NCBI GenBank assembly: GCA_947455365.1
Contig: CANGNU010000015.1
Coordinates: 1 to 11,331 of the forward strand
Direction of reading: 5' to 3'
Length of the DNA stretch: 11,331 nt
Source of the DNA: Rickettsiales bacterium
Lineage (GTDB): Bacteria; Pseudomonadota; Alphaproteobacteria; Rickettsiales; UBA1997
Both the position numbers and the translations under genes were made by a program. This document shows, one piece after another, positions 1 through 9,611 of this stretch (within the stretch, counting starts at the first letter, position 1; each line of letters starts with the position of its first letter). Under the pieces are notes generated by a model, which made no database searches, was not told the origin of the DNA, and was given only the letters and a program-made list of their open reading frames with translations.

Positions 1-302
1 AATCCATCATAAATATTTTTTTCATCTTCGGTAAGAGAAAAATTCTCATCTTCTATATTGTGAATTTTTTTGTTATGAAAGAGTAAATAGCACGAAGCCA
101 AGTCTGCTGCGGCACGAGCTTGTTGCAAATTATTTGCCCGCGGCAAAATAATTTTATCGCCATCAATTAAATTTTGATTCCACCTAAAAAAATTATTTTC
201 AATATCGCTGAATTCAATTTTTATATCATCTTTACCACTTACAGCCTTAACGGTTGCCAGCAATTCGTGAATTATATTTTGACTGCTTTTTTCTTGAGTC
301 AT
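1..302 (-). CDS. cobT: Likely cobaltochelatase subunit CobT, N-terminal part (partial)
   Basis: About 100 codons are visible, beginning MTQEKSSQ; the rest runs off the left edge. The N-terminal region resembles the CobT N-terminal domain: an AVSGKDDIKIEFSD segment matches the family's AV(A)G-(D/E)(L/V)-VxF pattern, LIDGDKIILP matches the G-x-ARLP stretch, and ARAAADLASCYLLFHNKKIH matches the RGxADxxALxxxxHDxxxH helix. In the family, CobT works with CobS (AAA+) and CobN to insert cobalt into hydrogenobyrinic acid a,c-diamide; it is cytoplasmic and carries a C-terminal VWA domain, which is not visible here. Lineages without B12 synthesis can also keep it, so the true substrate is uncertain. The gene lies 36 nt downstream of bioF on the same strand and may be co-transcribed. 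No Shine-Dalgarno sequence precedes the ATG. The call rests on pattern recall from a short, divergent fragment. Confidence 0.5.
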   Translation of the reverse strand, partial: MTQEKSSQNIIHELLATVKAVSGKDDIKIEFSDIENNFFRWNQNLIDGDKIILPRANNLQQARAAADLASCYLLFHNKKIHNIEDENFSLTEDEKNIYDG

Positions 303-338
303 TTTATAAAATTTTTACACTTAGTTTGATTTGTATTT

Positions 339-1448
339 CTACACATATTTTTTTAACGCTTGCGACAAAGCCAAAATTTGCTTTTTATTATGCAAAGCAG
401 AAAAAGTTATGCGTAGTCTGGCTCCTTTTGGCTCAACGGTTGGCGGACGAATTGCCGAAATTAAAAATCCACTTTCTTTTACGCGCTGCGCAATTTCTAA
501 AACTTTTTTATTATCGCCAATTTTAATTATCACAATTGCCGATTCGGACTGCGGCAAATTCATTAATTGGCAAAAATATTTGGCATTTTCTAAAACTTTC
601 GCCGCTAAATTTTTGCGCGAAATAATTTTTAAAGATTGCTCTGCAGCCGCTAAAATGCAGGGTGGAAGCGCAGTTGTATAAATTGCCGATTTGGCAAAAT
701 TGCGCAAATAATCAATAAGAATTTTATCGCCCGCAACATAGCCTCCAAACGCGCCAACTGCTTTTGACAAAGTGCCCATCTGCAAATGTAGTGGGTAATT
801 TTTTACCTTCATAAAATCAACCTGATGCGCCGCATCAGTCAAAAATAAACAATTATTTTTGCGCGCCAACTCCAACAATTTCGCCACTTCACCACGATCA
901 CCATCCATCGAAAAAACCGTCTCGGTAATGATAAGTATTTTTTGGTATTTTTTAATATTATCTTTTAGTAAATGCTCGCAATGCGCCACATCATTATGAC
1001 GAAACCGCACCAGCTTTGCGCCTGCAAGCTTCACCCCATCAAGCAAAGACGAATGAATTAATTTATCGGCCAACACCAAATCACCCTCACCCACCAAAGC
1101 CGGAACCACACCAATTGCGGCTTGATAGCCCGAAGAAAAAACTATAGCGTCATCACAATTTTTCAAACGCGCAATGCAAGATTCCACTTTACGATAAAGC
1201 CCATTATTCCCCGAAACATAACGCGACGCACCAGCACCCACACCAAACTTATCCAGCGCCTTACGCGCCGCAGCTTTCACCGCAGCATTTTGCGACAAGC
1301 CAAAATAATCATTAGAACAAAAGGAAATATATTTTTTTGCACCACGCTTCACCATCACCGACCCCGCCGCATCACTATCCACTAACTCGCGATAAAGATT
1401 ATTTTTTTTCAGAGAATTTATTTTATCAAGAAAATCTGCAATCATCAT
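339..1448 (-). CDS. bioF: 8-amino-7-oxononanoate synthase (BioF)
   Basis: A 369-residue PLP-dependent alpha-oxoamine synthase that condenses pimeloyl-ACP/CoA with L-alanine to give KAPA, the first committed ring-building step of biotin synthesis (cytoplasm). Seen in the sequence: FCSNDYFGLS near residue 43, GAGASRYVSGN at 71-81 (the BioF form of this motif, not the ALA-synthase form), His132 that would stack on PLP, TETVFSMDGD at 175-184, Asp205 and His208 contacting PLP, and Schiff-base Lys229 in GTLSKAVGAFGGYVAG. The C-terminal substrate motif RPPTVEPKGARLRI is intact. One oddity: the DEAHG motif reads DAAHQV, and only 21 residues separate His208 from Lys229, about 8 fewer than in E. coli BioF. 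Translation could start at either of two adjacent ATGs; neither has a clear ribosome site. The gene follows gyrB after a 315-nt spacer holding a large palindrome and precedes likely cobT by 36 nt. No other biotin gene is in the window. Confidence 0.93.
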   Translation of the reverse strand: MMIADFLDKINSLKKNNLYRELVDSDAAGSVMVKRGAKKYISFCSNDYFGLSQNAAVKAAARKALDKFGVGAGASRYVSGNNGLYRKVESCIARLKNCDDAIVFSSGYQAAIGVVPALVGEGDLVLADKLIHSSLLDGVKLAGAKLVRFRHNDVAHCEHLLKDNIKKYQKILIITETVFSMDGDRGEVAKLLELARKNNCLFLTDAAHQVDFMKVKNYPLHLQMGTLSKAVGAFGGYVAGDKILIDYLRNFAKSAIYTTALPPCILAAAEQSLKIISRKNLAAKVLENAKYFCQLMNLPQSESAIVIIKIGDNKKVLEIAQRVKESGFLISAIRPPTVEPKGARLRITFSALHNKKQILALSQALKKYV

Positions 1449-1534
1449 TTTTCACAAAAAAGAAGGGGGCCAAAAACTCAAGAAAAGCGTGGCACAAGAA
1501 ACTTGAGCGAGAAAAAACACAATAACTCAAGAAA

Positions 1535-1655
1535 GGCCACGCGAGGCGCTGACATGCTCTGATCCGAGTTCTGAGACCATCGCAAGCTACGCTTGCATAA
1601 AATCTTGAGGGCTCAGCTGTCTGAGGAGCAGAGCATGTCAGCGCCTCGCTTGGCC
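1535..1655 (-). repeat. Palindromic element copy 1: conserved core, 27-nt arms
   Basis: Inverted arms at 1535-1561 and 1629-1655 match at 26 of 27 positions and are GC-rich (GCGAGGCGCTGACATGCTCT), unlike the AT-rich surroundings. They enclose a 67-nt core at 1562-1628. Read on the minus strand, the core aligns with the plus-strand core of the palindrome at 4381-4564 with nine substitutions and one 1-nt gap over 68 positions. Inside the core, read on the minus strand, lie a perfect GCAAGC-GTA-GCTTGC hairpin, a CTGAG/CTCAG stem around it, and an unpaired AAGATTTTAT bulge. The element sits about 110 nt past the gyrB stop in the gyrB transcript. It could act as a strong 3' hairpin, but there is no U-tract, so a terminator role is only possible. 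Confidence 0.85.
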
Positions 1656-1678
1656 GAGGGCAAGATTTAGAGTTTGGC

Positions 1679-1708
1679 AAATCTAGAAACTCGAGAAAAT
1701 CTAGATTT
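1679..1708. repeat. Small inverted repeat downstream of gyrB
   Basis: AAATCTAGA at 1679-1687 is perfectly inverted at 1700-1708 around a 12-nt centre that itself contains palindromic CTCGAG. It lies 56 nt past the gyrB stop. The AT-rich 9-bp stem lacks an adjacent T-run on the minus strand, so I do not call it a terminator. Confidence 0.5.
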
Positions 1709-1763
1709 CAGAAAACCTCAAAAAAATATAAAGCGCAACAAACTCAAAGTTCAGCAAAAAAAG

Positions 1764-4417
<2,654 letters not shown>

Positions 4418-4633
4418 TAAATAGCCTACCTAGCCCTGCTCCTCGGGCAGATGAGCCCATCGAGATTTTAAGCGAGCGTAGCTCGCGATGGTCTCATAAC
4501 TCGGCTCAGGGCTAGGTAGGCTATTTAATGGATAATATTTATCCGCTATTTTATGAAAAATTTCCCCGCACGGTAAGCTTTAAGAATCGGGCTATCGGGC
4601 TATTGATTAAATTTATTATTTTTTCGATAAAAT

Positions 4634-5617
4634 CTATACAAAAGGAATTTCAGATTTAATAACTTCTATTTCACTCAAGCCTTTTTGTCTCAACATTTCC
4701 TTCATTGCAACAAAGTTATTATTTTGAATTTCGATGGTTTTTGCAGGGCCGACAATAATTTTTTTGATCACTTTTTTTGGCTCTATATTAACCTCTATTC
4801 TTCTTTTAATAACACCATCGCAATCACGATATTTTACTTCCAGCTCCATACCCTGTTTATTAGAATCTTTCTGAGCAGGAACAATAGCAAAGCGGAATTC
4901 TTGCTCTTCATGAAAAGAATTATTTTTGTTTAATAAAGCAACGGAAAAATATGGCTTTAGAAGATCCTGCTGAAACCATTGAAGATTATCTTCGTTAGAA
5001 AAAAACTTGCCCAATTTCTCTTTGCCATCTCGACCAGCAGTTCTAAAAATCTTAGAATTCAAATCAGCTATGCCTCTTCTAAGGTTTTGGTCAGAATCAA
5101 TTTTATTTTCATTATAATTTACCTTACCTCCCCACCCAACAGCAAGACCATCTAGCGGTTCTGCTTTAAGCTCTTTTTCAAAATTTTCTATCAATTTATT
5201 TTTATCAAAAACTATGCAACAACCACTATTATTGCCATTTAATGCATATCCACGCCATTGGCTCAACAAACCATCTTTTATTATGTTATCGTATTTTTGT
5301 TTACAATCATCACAATGCAAAGTGCCAGATTTTTTGCAGCAACAAATTTCATCTAGAAGATATTGCGAAAAACAACAAACAAATGCGCCTTTAAAAAATT
5401 CATATTCTGATTCTGCACCTTTCAACAATGTGCGCCAAATAAAATTCTCACCACTAGACTCATCAAAGTTAGCGAATCTACTCTTTTCAAATTTTTCTAT
5501 TCCATGCTTGAATTCTGTATGGTCATTTGTTGTTTTAACATCAGAAAACCACAAACACTTATTTTCTACAATACTTTTAAGAACACTAAAACTTGTATAA
5601 TGATATAATTCATCCAT
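4634..5617 (-). CDS. DUF2971 family protein with an inserted cysteine cluster
   Basis: A 327-residue soluble protein with no signal peptide or membrane segment. Family hallmarks: LYHYTSFSVLKSIVENKCLWFSD at the N terminus (His6, Tyr7, Thr8), the NDHTEF motif (31-36), LSQWRGYALNGNNSGCCIVFD (118-138), HEEQEFRF (236-243), IIVGP and a C-terminal SEIPFV. DUF2971 proteins are sporadic, strain-variable and of unsettled function. The H-Y-T start, serine/tryptophan middle motif and EExE-like motif loosely recall ADP-ribosyltransferase layouts such as DarT/Tpt1, but that is my inference. Unusual here: between CFSQ (82-85) and SQW (119-121) lies a segment with Cys92-94, His101, Cys102 and Cys105 (CCC...HCDDC), a possible zinc site. 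The ATG lies 3 nt after the gcvPB stop (TAA-AAA-ATG), so translation is probably coupled to the glycine-cleavage operon. It is most likely an accessory gene appended to that operon. Confidence 0.8.
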   Translation of the reverse strand: MDELYHYTSFSVLKSIVENKCLWFSDVKTTNDHTEFKHGIEKFEKSRFANFDESSGENFIWRTLLKGAESEYEFFKGAFVCCFSQYLLDEICCCKKSGTLHCDDCKQKYDNIIKDGLLSQWRGYALNGNNSGCCIVFDKNKLIENFEKELKAEPLDGLAVGWGGKVNYNENKIDSDQNLRRGIADLNSKIFRTAGRDGKEKLGKFFSNEDNLQWFQQDLLKPYFSVALLNKNNSFHEEQEFRFAIVPAQKDSNKQGMELEVKYRDCDGVIKRRIEVNIEPKKVIKKIIVGPAKTIEIQNNNFVAMKEMLRQKGLSEIEVIKSEIPFV

Positions 5618-5620
5618 TTT

Positions 5621-7096
5621 TTAAACCGCCGCAAACCAAGTAGTCACCGGAGTCTTCGCCGCTTTAACTTCATCAAGCCTGCGTCTTGGCGTAGAAATTG
5701 GATATTGATGGAATTTATCGCCCTCACCCGCCGCTACTAGTTTCGCAATGTAAATCATGGTATCAATAAAGTGATCAACCGTTTCTTTAGTTTCAGTTTC
5801 AGTCGGCTCAATTAACATGGCGCCTTGAACCACAAGCGGGAAGAATATAGTCATTGGGTGCATGCCATATTCCACCAAGGCTTTCGCAATATCGAGCGTA
5901 GAAATTCCTTGCGCTTTTTGCAATTTGTCAGTCAACAAACATTCATGCATGCAGTTGCCCGTAAATGGCACATGGTAATGGTCTTTCAATTTTGCCAATA
6001 CATAATTAGCAGAAAGCACTGCGTCTTCGGCAACTTTTTGTAAACCATCAGTGCCGTGAGACAGCATGTAAGTAAGCGCGCGAACATGCATGCCAAATTG
6101 TCCGTTAAAGCCCTTAACCTTGCCGACCGTTTGTTTTGGCGCGATGAAGGCATATTTGTCGCCTTGTTTTACAACATGTGGCGCTGGTAAAAATTCAACT
6201 AAATCTTGGCGAACCGCAATTGGCCCAGAGCCCGGGCCGCCGCCGCCATGTGGAGTTGAGAAAGTTTTGTGCAAGTTAAAATGCATTACATCAACACCAA
6301 TATCTGCAGGACGAACCTTGCCTACAATGGCGTTGTAATTGGCGCCGTCGCAGTAAAAATATCCGCCAACTTCGTGAATTAAGCGAGCAATTTCGACAAT
6401 ATTTTTTTCAAATTTGCCGCAAGTGTTAGGGTTGGTAATCATGATGGCTGCAATGTCGCGGCCATGTTCAGCAACTAATTTTTTGAATAAATCTAAATCA
6501 ACTAAACCTTCTTTATCAGAAGGAATAACTTTAATATTAAAACCGCAAATAGCCGCCGTTGCTGGGTTGGTGCCATGTGCAGAATCTGGGATTAACACAA
6601 TTTTTCTATTTTCACCTTTTGCTTGCAAGGCTTTGCGAATAACCAACATGCCCGCCAATTCACCTTGCGCGCCTGCTGCAGGGGCAAGTGAAACGCCGCC
6701 CAAACCTGTTAAAGTTGCTAGCCAATTTTGCAAATTATACATTAATTCAAGCGCGCCTTGCACTGTAGATTGGTCTTGCATTGGGTGGATATCGGCGAAA
6801 CCAGCCAATCGTGCCATTTTTTCATTAAGGCGTGGATTATGCTTCATAGTGCACGAACCCAACGGGTAAAAGCCCGCATCGATAGAATAATTTTGGTTCG
6901 ACAAACGCACAAAATGGCGAATAACCTGTGGCTCATTGACTTCAGCCAGCCCAATTGCTTCGCGTTTTTTTTGCCCAGTGCGCAGTTTAAATTCTGCAAC
7001 ATCAGGCAAATCAACGCCGCAAGCACCTTTACGAGTTTGCTTGATAAGAATTTCGGTTTCTAATTTAAGACCACCTTCTTTTGGAGTGAATGTCAT
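5621..7096 (-). CDS. gcvPB: Glycine dehydrogenase (decarboxylating) subunit 2
   Basis: The 491-residue C-terminal half of the split P-protein of the glycine cleavage system. With GcvPA it decarboxylates glycine and passes the aminomethyl group to lipoyl-GcvH. Seen: YPLGSCTMKHNPRLNE (77-92), the SLAPAAGAQGELAG motif (136-149), DSAHGTNPA (171-179), TNPNTCGKFE, CDGANYNA (249-256) and the PLP site NLHKTFSTPHGGGGPGSG with Lys277. Length and motifs are normal for subunit 2. The start codon follows the DUF2442 stop by a single base (TAA-A-ATG) with no ribosome site of its own, so it probably depends on translational coupling to that small gene. It is separated from its partner gcvPA by the DUF4160-DUF2442 pair, and a DUF2971 gene follows its stop by 3 nt. 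Confidence 0.97.
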   Translation of the reverse strand: MTFTPKEGGLKLETEILIKQTRKGACGVDLPDVAEFKLRTGQKKREAIGLAEVNEPQVIRHFVRLSNQNYSIDAGFYPLGSCTMKHNPRLNEKMARLAGFADIHPMQDQSTVQGALELMYNLQNWLATLTGLGGVSLAPAAGAQGELAGMLVIRKALQAKGENRKIVLIPDSAHGTNPATAAICGFNIKVIPSDKEGLVDLDLFKKLVAEHGRDIAAIMITNPNTCGKFEKNIVEIARLIHEVGGYFYCDGANYNAIVGKVRPADIGVDVMHFNLHKTFSTPHGGGGPGSGPIAVRQDLVEFLPAPHVVKQGDKYAFIAPKQTVGKVKGFNGQFGMHVRALTYMLSHGTDGLQKVAEDAVLSANYVLAKLKDHYHVPFTGNCMHECLLTDKLQKAQGISTLDIAKALVEYGMHPMTIFFPLVVQGAMLIEPTETETKETVDHFIDTMIYIAKLVAAGEGDKFHQYPISTPRRRLDEVKAAKTPVTTWFAAV

Positions 7097-7097
7097 T

Positions 7098-7346
7098 TTA
7101 ATTTAATTTATTTTGTTGTTCTAATAATTCATAAAGAGACTCTGGAGCAAAGTCTGCGCCATTTTCCCAAGATAAAGTATCGTTTTCTATTTTAAAATTT
7201 TTGAAGTAATTAATATCTTTTAAAGGCTCAAAAATTTCACCCCATATTTTATGAGATAAATCTACATTTCCCGATTTTTTATCGTTAAATTCTAGCCAAA
7301 CTAGATAATCTTTAATATGTTTTGCGTTTACAACATGCTTAAACAT
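7098..7346 (-). CDS. DUF2442 protein, probable partner in a toxin-antitoxin-like pair
   Basis: An 82-residue protein matching the DUF2442 pattern: an N-terminal VVNAKHIKDYLVWLEFND strand pair, NVDLSHKIWGEIFEPLKD (family D-L-x...F-x-P-L-x-D), YFKNFKIENDTLSWENGADFAPESLYEL (the W-x-N-G-A-D-x-x-P-x-x-L-Y signature). It starts 3 nt after the DUF4160 stop (TAG-TTT-ATG) and ends 1 nt before gcvPB. DUF4160-DUF2442 pairs recur across bacteria and are widely suspected to be type II toxin-antitoxin modules; to my knowledge which partner is toxic is not well established. The striking point is the location between the two subunit genes of one enzyme, where it probably also sets gcvPB translation. Confidence 0.82.
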   Translation of the reverse strand: MFKHVVNAKHIKDYLVWLEFNDKKSGNVDLSHKIWGEIFEPLKDINYFKNFKIENDTLSWENGADFAPESLYELLEQQNKLN

Positions 7347-7349
7347 AAA

Positions 7350-7607
7350 CTACTCCAAAGGTTTAATTTTATTTAAAGGTTTTCTTTTTACCGCCAATTC
7401 CCAATCTTGCAATAATTCTTCTTTGTAAAGATCAAGCCACTCCAGCACTGCTCTCATGGCTCTTTTTGGAAATTCTCCTTTTGCAATTCCAGATTCAATT
7501 TCTATCGTCACTTCATAATTACCATATTTCGCATGAAAATGCGGCGGATTATGTTCATCATAATACATAGAAATTATAATTCCTAGAAAGCGACTGATTT
7601 CTGGCAT
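7350..7607 (-). CDS. DUF4160 protein, probable partner in a toxin-antitoxin-like pair
   Basis: An 85-residue protein with the DUF4160 signature at its very start: MPEISRFLGIIISMYYDEHN followed by PPHFHAKYGNYEVTIEIESG. The conserved HNPPHFHA block supplies two histidines (one His-Asn-Pro-Pro-His-Phe-His run) that could be catalytic or metal-binding; this is inference. The C-terminal half has the family's KGEFPKRAMRAVLEWLDLYKEELLQDW helix pair. The family start matches the ATG at 7607, so no upstream start is needed. It lies 33 nt after the gcvPA stop and 3 nt before DUF2442, in the same direction as the gcv genes. I see no separate promoter in the 33-nt gap, so expression is probably from the gcv promoter. 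Confidence 0.84.
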   Translation of the reverse strand: MPEISRFLGIIISMYYDEHNPPHFHAKYGNYEVTIEIESGIAKGEFPKRAMRAVLEWLDLYKEELLQDWELAVKRKPLNKIKPLE

Positions 7608-7640
7608 AAATTGGGTTTATTTTATTTTCTGGTTAAATAA

Positions 7641-8921
7641 TTACAAAATTTTTTCAAGCTCTGCCGCCAACGCTTTCATGTCAGCCGCGCTAGTCAATTC
7701 ACTAACTGCAACCACCATTTTTTTGCCATCAGCAAAACCGCCAATAATATTTTTCTCAAGCAATTTTTTATTCACTTCAGCCGCGTCTTTGCTAAGCTCG
7801 ATAGTAAATTCATTGAAGAAATTTTCGTTCAAAACCTTTACACCCTTCACTGCAGATAAAATTTCTGCAAGCTCGCAAGCCTTGCTGTGATTGATTAGAG
7901 CCAATTGCTTAAAACCATTTTCCCCAAGCAAAGATGAGTGAATTGTGAATGCTGTAGCGCATAAACCTTGGTTTGAGCAGATGTTTGAAGTAGCTTTTTC
8001 GCGACGAATATGTTGCTCGCGAGCGTTGAGTGTCAAGACATAGCCGGGTTTGCCGTCAGCATCTGTAGTCATGCCGCAAATTCTTCCCGGCATTTGGCGG
8101 ACAAATTCTTTTTTGCAAGCGAAGAAACCCAGCAAAGGCCCGCCAAAGTTAAGCCCAACGCCAATTGATGAAGCTTCACCAACGACAATATCAGCTTGCT
8201 TTGGCGCTTCTAATAACCCCAGTGAAACAATTTCGTTTGTAACCACAACTAGCAAGGCTCCAGCCTTATCAGCTTGCGCACGAGCTTCGTCTAAATTAGG
8301 AATATTTCCGTAAAAATCTGGGTATTGCACAACTAGCGCAGCGCATGATTCATCTAGCTTCTCGGCCTCAACAAATGAGGCATCGTTTAGTTCTAAATAA
8401 GTTTGCGTAACTTCTTTATAATCAGGGTGAAGATGCCCTAGAACCGCAATATTCTTGCGTGAGGCCTTAATTCTAAACGCCATCAAACAGCTTTCGGCCA
8501 GCGAAGTTGCGCCATCATACATTGACGCATTGGCCATTTCCATGCCCGTCAACAGTGCAATGATTGATTGAAACTGAAAAATTACCGCCAAAGTTCCTTG
8601 TGAAATTTCCGGCTGATAAGGCGTGTAAGAAGTGAGAAATTCTGAGCGCTGAATTAAGTGATCAACCGAAGCAGGAATGTGATGCTTATAACAGCCCGCA
8701 CCCAAGAAAAACGGGCCTTCGCCAGCTGCACGATTTTTTACCGCCATTGCTTGCAAAGTTTTTTCAACTTCAATTTCGCCTTGATGATTGGGCAAATTAG
8801 CAATTGGTTTTTTCAGCAAAAATTGCGAGGGAACGGCATCGTAAAGTTCATCAACGCTAGATGCACCAATGGTTTTCAGCATTGCTGCGCGGTCAGTGGA
8901 AGTTAAGGCAAGATAACGCAT
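7641..8921 (-). CDS. gcvPA: Glycine dehydrogenase (decarboxylating) subunit 1
   Basis: The 426-residue N-terminal half of the split P-protein. Family features: MRYLALTSTDRAAMLKTIG start, FLGAGCYKHHIPASVDHL (near 72-89), EFLTSYTPYQPEISQGTLAV, MYDGATSLAESCLMAFR, VGEASSIGVGLNFGGPLLGFF and the MPGRICGMTTDADGKPGYVLTL block, then AREQHIRREKATSNICSNQ. It forms an alpha2beta2 enzyme with GcvPB; the PLP lysine is in GcvPB. It is slightly shorter than the ~440-450 usual for the family. As first gene of the operon it has a plausible sigma70 promoter about 60 nt upstream. Unusually, gcvT and gcvH are not next to it within this window; yefM-yoeB lies directly upstream. No Shine-Dalgarno sequence is evident. 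Confidence 0.97.
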   Translation of the reverse strand: MRYLALTSTDRAAMLKTIGASSVDELYDAVPSQFLLKKPIANLPNHQGEIEVEKTLQAMAVKNRAAGEGPFFLGAGCYKHHIPASVDHLIQRSEFLTSYTPYQPEISQGTLAVIFQFQSIIALLTGMEMANASMYDGATSLAESCLMAFRIKASRKNIAVLGHLHPDYKEVTQTYLELNDASFVEAEKLDESCAALVVQYPDFYGNIPNLDEARAQADKAGALLVVVTNEIVSLGLLEAPKQADIVVGEASSIGVGLNFGGPLLGFFACKKEFVRQMPGRICGMTTDADGKPGYVLTLNAREQHIRREKATSNICSNQGLCATAFTIHSSLLGENGFKQLALINHSKACELAEILSAVKGVKVLNENFFNEFTIELSKDAAEVNKKLLEKNIIGGFADGKKMVVAVSELTSAADMKALAAELEKIL

Positions 8922-8982
8922 TTGTTGGAAATTTGAATATTTGAGACCAAGCGCCCAAGTGGCGGGTGGATTTCGGGGGTTG

Positions 8983-9010
8983 ATTCTATAATTTGAAATG
9001 GATTATTCAA
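8983..9010 (-). promoter_or_regulatory. Sigma70-type promoter candidate for gcvPA
   Basis: On the minus strand TTGAAT (9010-9005) is separated by 16 bp from TAGAAT (8988-8983), each one or two changes from consensus. Initiation near 8976 would give a leader of about 54 nt containing a short CGCC-ACTTG-GGCG hairpin (8954-8966 region). The leader is too short for a glycine riboswitch. Confidence 0.45.
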
Positions 9011-9032
9011 CTGATAAATGAGGAATTTATTT

Positions 9033-9057
9033 TTTGTTTGTAAATGGGAGATGGCAT
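9033..9057 (+). repeat. AATGGGAAATGG repeat, solitary half copy
   Basis: TTTGTTTGTAAATGGGAGAT and the following GG match the right end of the 9673-9767 element (9741-9762) at 21 of 22 positions; weaker similarity extends left to about 9022. The repeat ends at the TAA stop codon of yoeB, so it forms the immediate 3' border of that toxin gene. Confidence 0.65.
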
Positions 9058-9326
9058 TAATAGTGGTAGCGACAGCTAATAACAACAATTTCATTTTGAC
9101 GCAATTTATAAACCAGACGATGCTCTTGCGTAATTCTGCGCGACCAATAGCCTGTAAGCTCAAACTTTAAAGCCTCAAGTTTGCCAATTCCCACAAAAGG
9201 AGTTTTTGCAATATCAAGTAATAAAGCGTGAATTTTTTTAGCAATTACTTTATCATTTTTCTTAAAAAACTCAATATGCCTTAGAGCCGCCTGCTCAATT
9301 ACAATATTATATTTCAGCATTAGCAA
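9057..9326 (-). CDS. yoeB: YoeB-type mRNA interferase toxin
   Basis: An 89-residue RelE-superfamily toxin. The YoeB signature is complete: KTPFVGIGKLEALKFELTGY followed by WSRRITQEHRLVY, ending SCRYHY. By alignment with E. coli YoeB the catalytic residues are Glu51, Arg70, His88 and the C-terminal Tyr89, all present, so the toxin looks active. In the family it binds the ribosomal A site and cleaves mRNA; the antitoxin YefM blocks it. The ATG at 9326 overlaps the yefM 3' end by 20 nt; Met3 (9320) is the alternative start closer to the usual N terminus. The stop codon lies at the edge of a dispersed repeat, and gcvPA begins about 135 nt downstream. Confidence 0.95.
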   Translation of the reverse strand: MLMLKYNIVIEQAALRHIEFFKKNDKVIAKKIHALLLDIAKTPFVGIGKLEALKFELTGYWSRRITQEHRLVYKLRQNEIVVISCRYHY

Positions 9327-9594
9327 ATAAATTATTAATATCTTTCTTCGATTTTAAAATAATTTTTTTACCCTTACCTTCTTGTTTTATTGCCTCAAGC
9401 AAATGCTTTCTATTATTTTTATTAGACATTAAATAGAGAGTTTCTTCTAGAGAAGAATAGTCGCTTCTGGCCATCATTACTACATCGGCACCATTTTTAC
9501 GAGTGATAATAATTGGATCACTGTTGATTGAAACATAGTCAAGATATTCTTTAAAATGCTCTCTGGCGTCGCTATAGCTTACTGTTTTTGACAT
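9307..9594 (-). CDS. yefM: YefM/Phd-family antitoxin
   Basis: A 95-residue antitoxin. The N-terminal Phd/YefM fold is seen in VSYSDAREHFKEYLDYV and in DPIIITRKNGADVVMMARSDYSSLEETLYL, the family's (I/V)TRxxGxxVVxxxxxDYxSLxET(L/A)YL pattern. The C-terminal part (from about residue 58) is the toxin-binding tail, longer and more Lys-rich than usual. It neutralises YoeB and, with it, autorepresses the operon. Three TGTAC-core palindromes lie immediately upstream and fit the known YefM operator type. The gene overlaps yoeB by 20 nt and stands as its own transcription unit between hisA and gcvPA. Confidence 0.94.
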   Translation of the reverse strand: MSKTVSYSDAREHFKEYLDYVSINSDPIIITRKNGADVVMMARSDYSSLEETLYLMSNKNNRKHLLEAIKQEGKGKKIILKSKKDINNLFANAEI

Positions 9595-9611
9595 AAAGTT
9601 ATGAAAATTAT

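Larger units (their letters stand above)
1449..1763. other. gyrB-bioF intergenic region
   Basis: No supported gene. It holds the large palindrome at 1535-1655, the smaller inverted repeat at 1679-1708, and an 11-bp direct repeat (AACTCAAGAAA at 1476-1486 and 1524-1534). Each direct repeat is followed by mutually complementary GCGTGGC (1487-1493) and GCCACGC (1536-1542), so the left flank could form an alternative hairpin competing with the main palindrome. I see no convincing promoter for bioF; transcription may read through from gyrB. Confidence 0.6.

Noticed and set aside
339..1448. 5-aminolevulinate synthase or 2-amino-3-ketobutyrate ligase instead of BioF
   Set aside because: GAGASRYVSGN and TETVFSMDGD are the BioF forms of these motifs; length is also shorter than ALA synthase.
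1535..1655. Canonical Rho-independent terminator for gyrB
   Set aside because: The hairpin is far too long, has a 67-nt core and lacks a U-tract on the minus strand; termination there remains possible but not shown.
4439..4470. Possible hammerhead-ribozyme motif (GATGAG...CGAG) in copy 2
   Set aside because: The required CUGAUGA and GAAA cores are not present and the other copy lacks even the partial match.
4470..4506. tRNA-fMet-like stretch in the palindrome core (GTAGCTCG then CTCATAAC)
   Set aside because: The five bases either side of CTCATAA do not pair as an anticodon stem, there is no T-arm, and the other copy has CTCAGAAC. Covariation pairs that base with ATGAG/CTGAG instead.
4528..4659. 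A 43-codon plus-strand frame starting MDNIYPLFYEKF in the right palindrome arm
   Set aside because: Although it has the mirrored ribosome-like site, it is short, unrecognised and runs into the antisense 3' end of the DUF2971 gene.
6414..6869. A 151-codon plus-strand frame
   Set aside because: It is antisense to the conserved middle of gcvPB and has no recognisable family features.
8922..9056. Glycine riboswitch ahead of the gcv operon
   Set aside because: The predicted leader is only about 54 nt and shows no aptamer-like conserved motifs; only a short hairpin is present.
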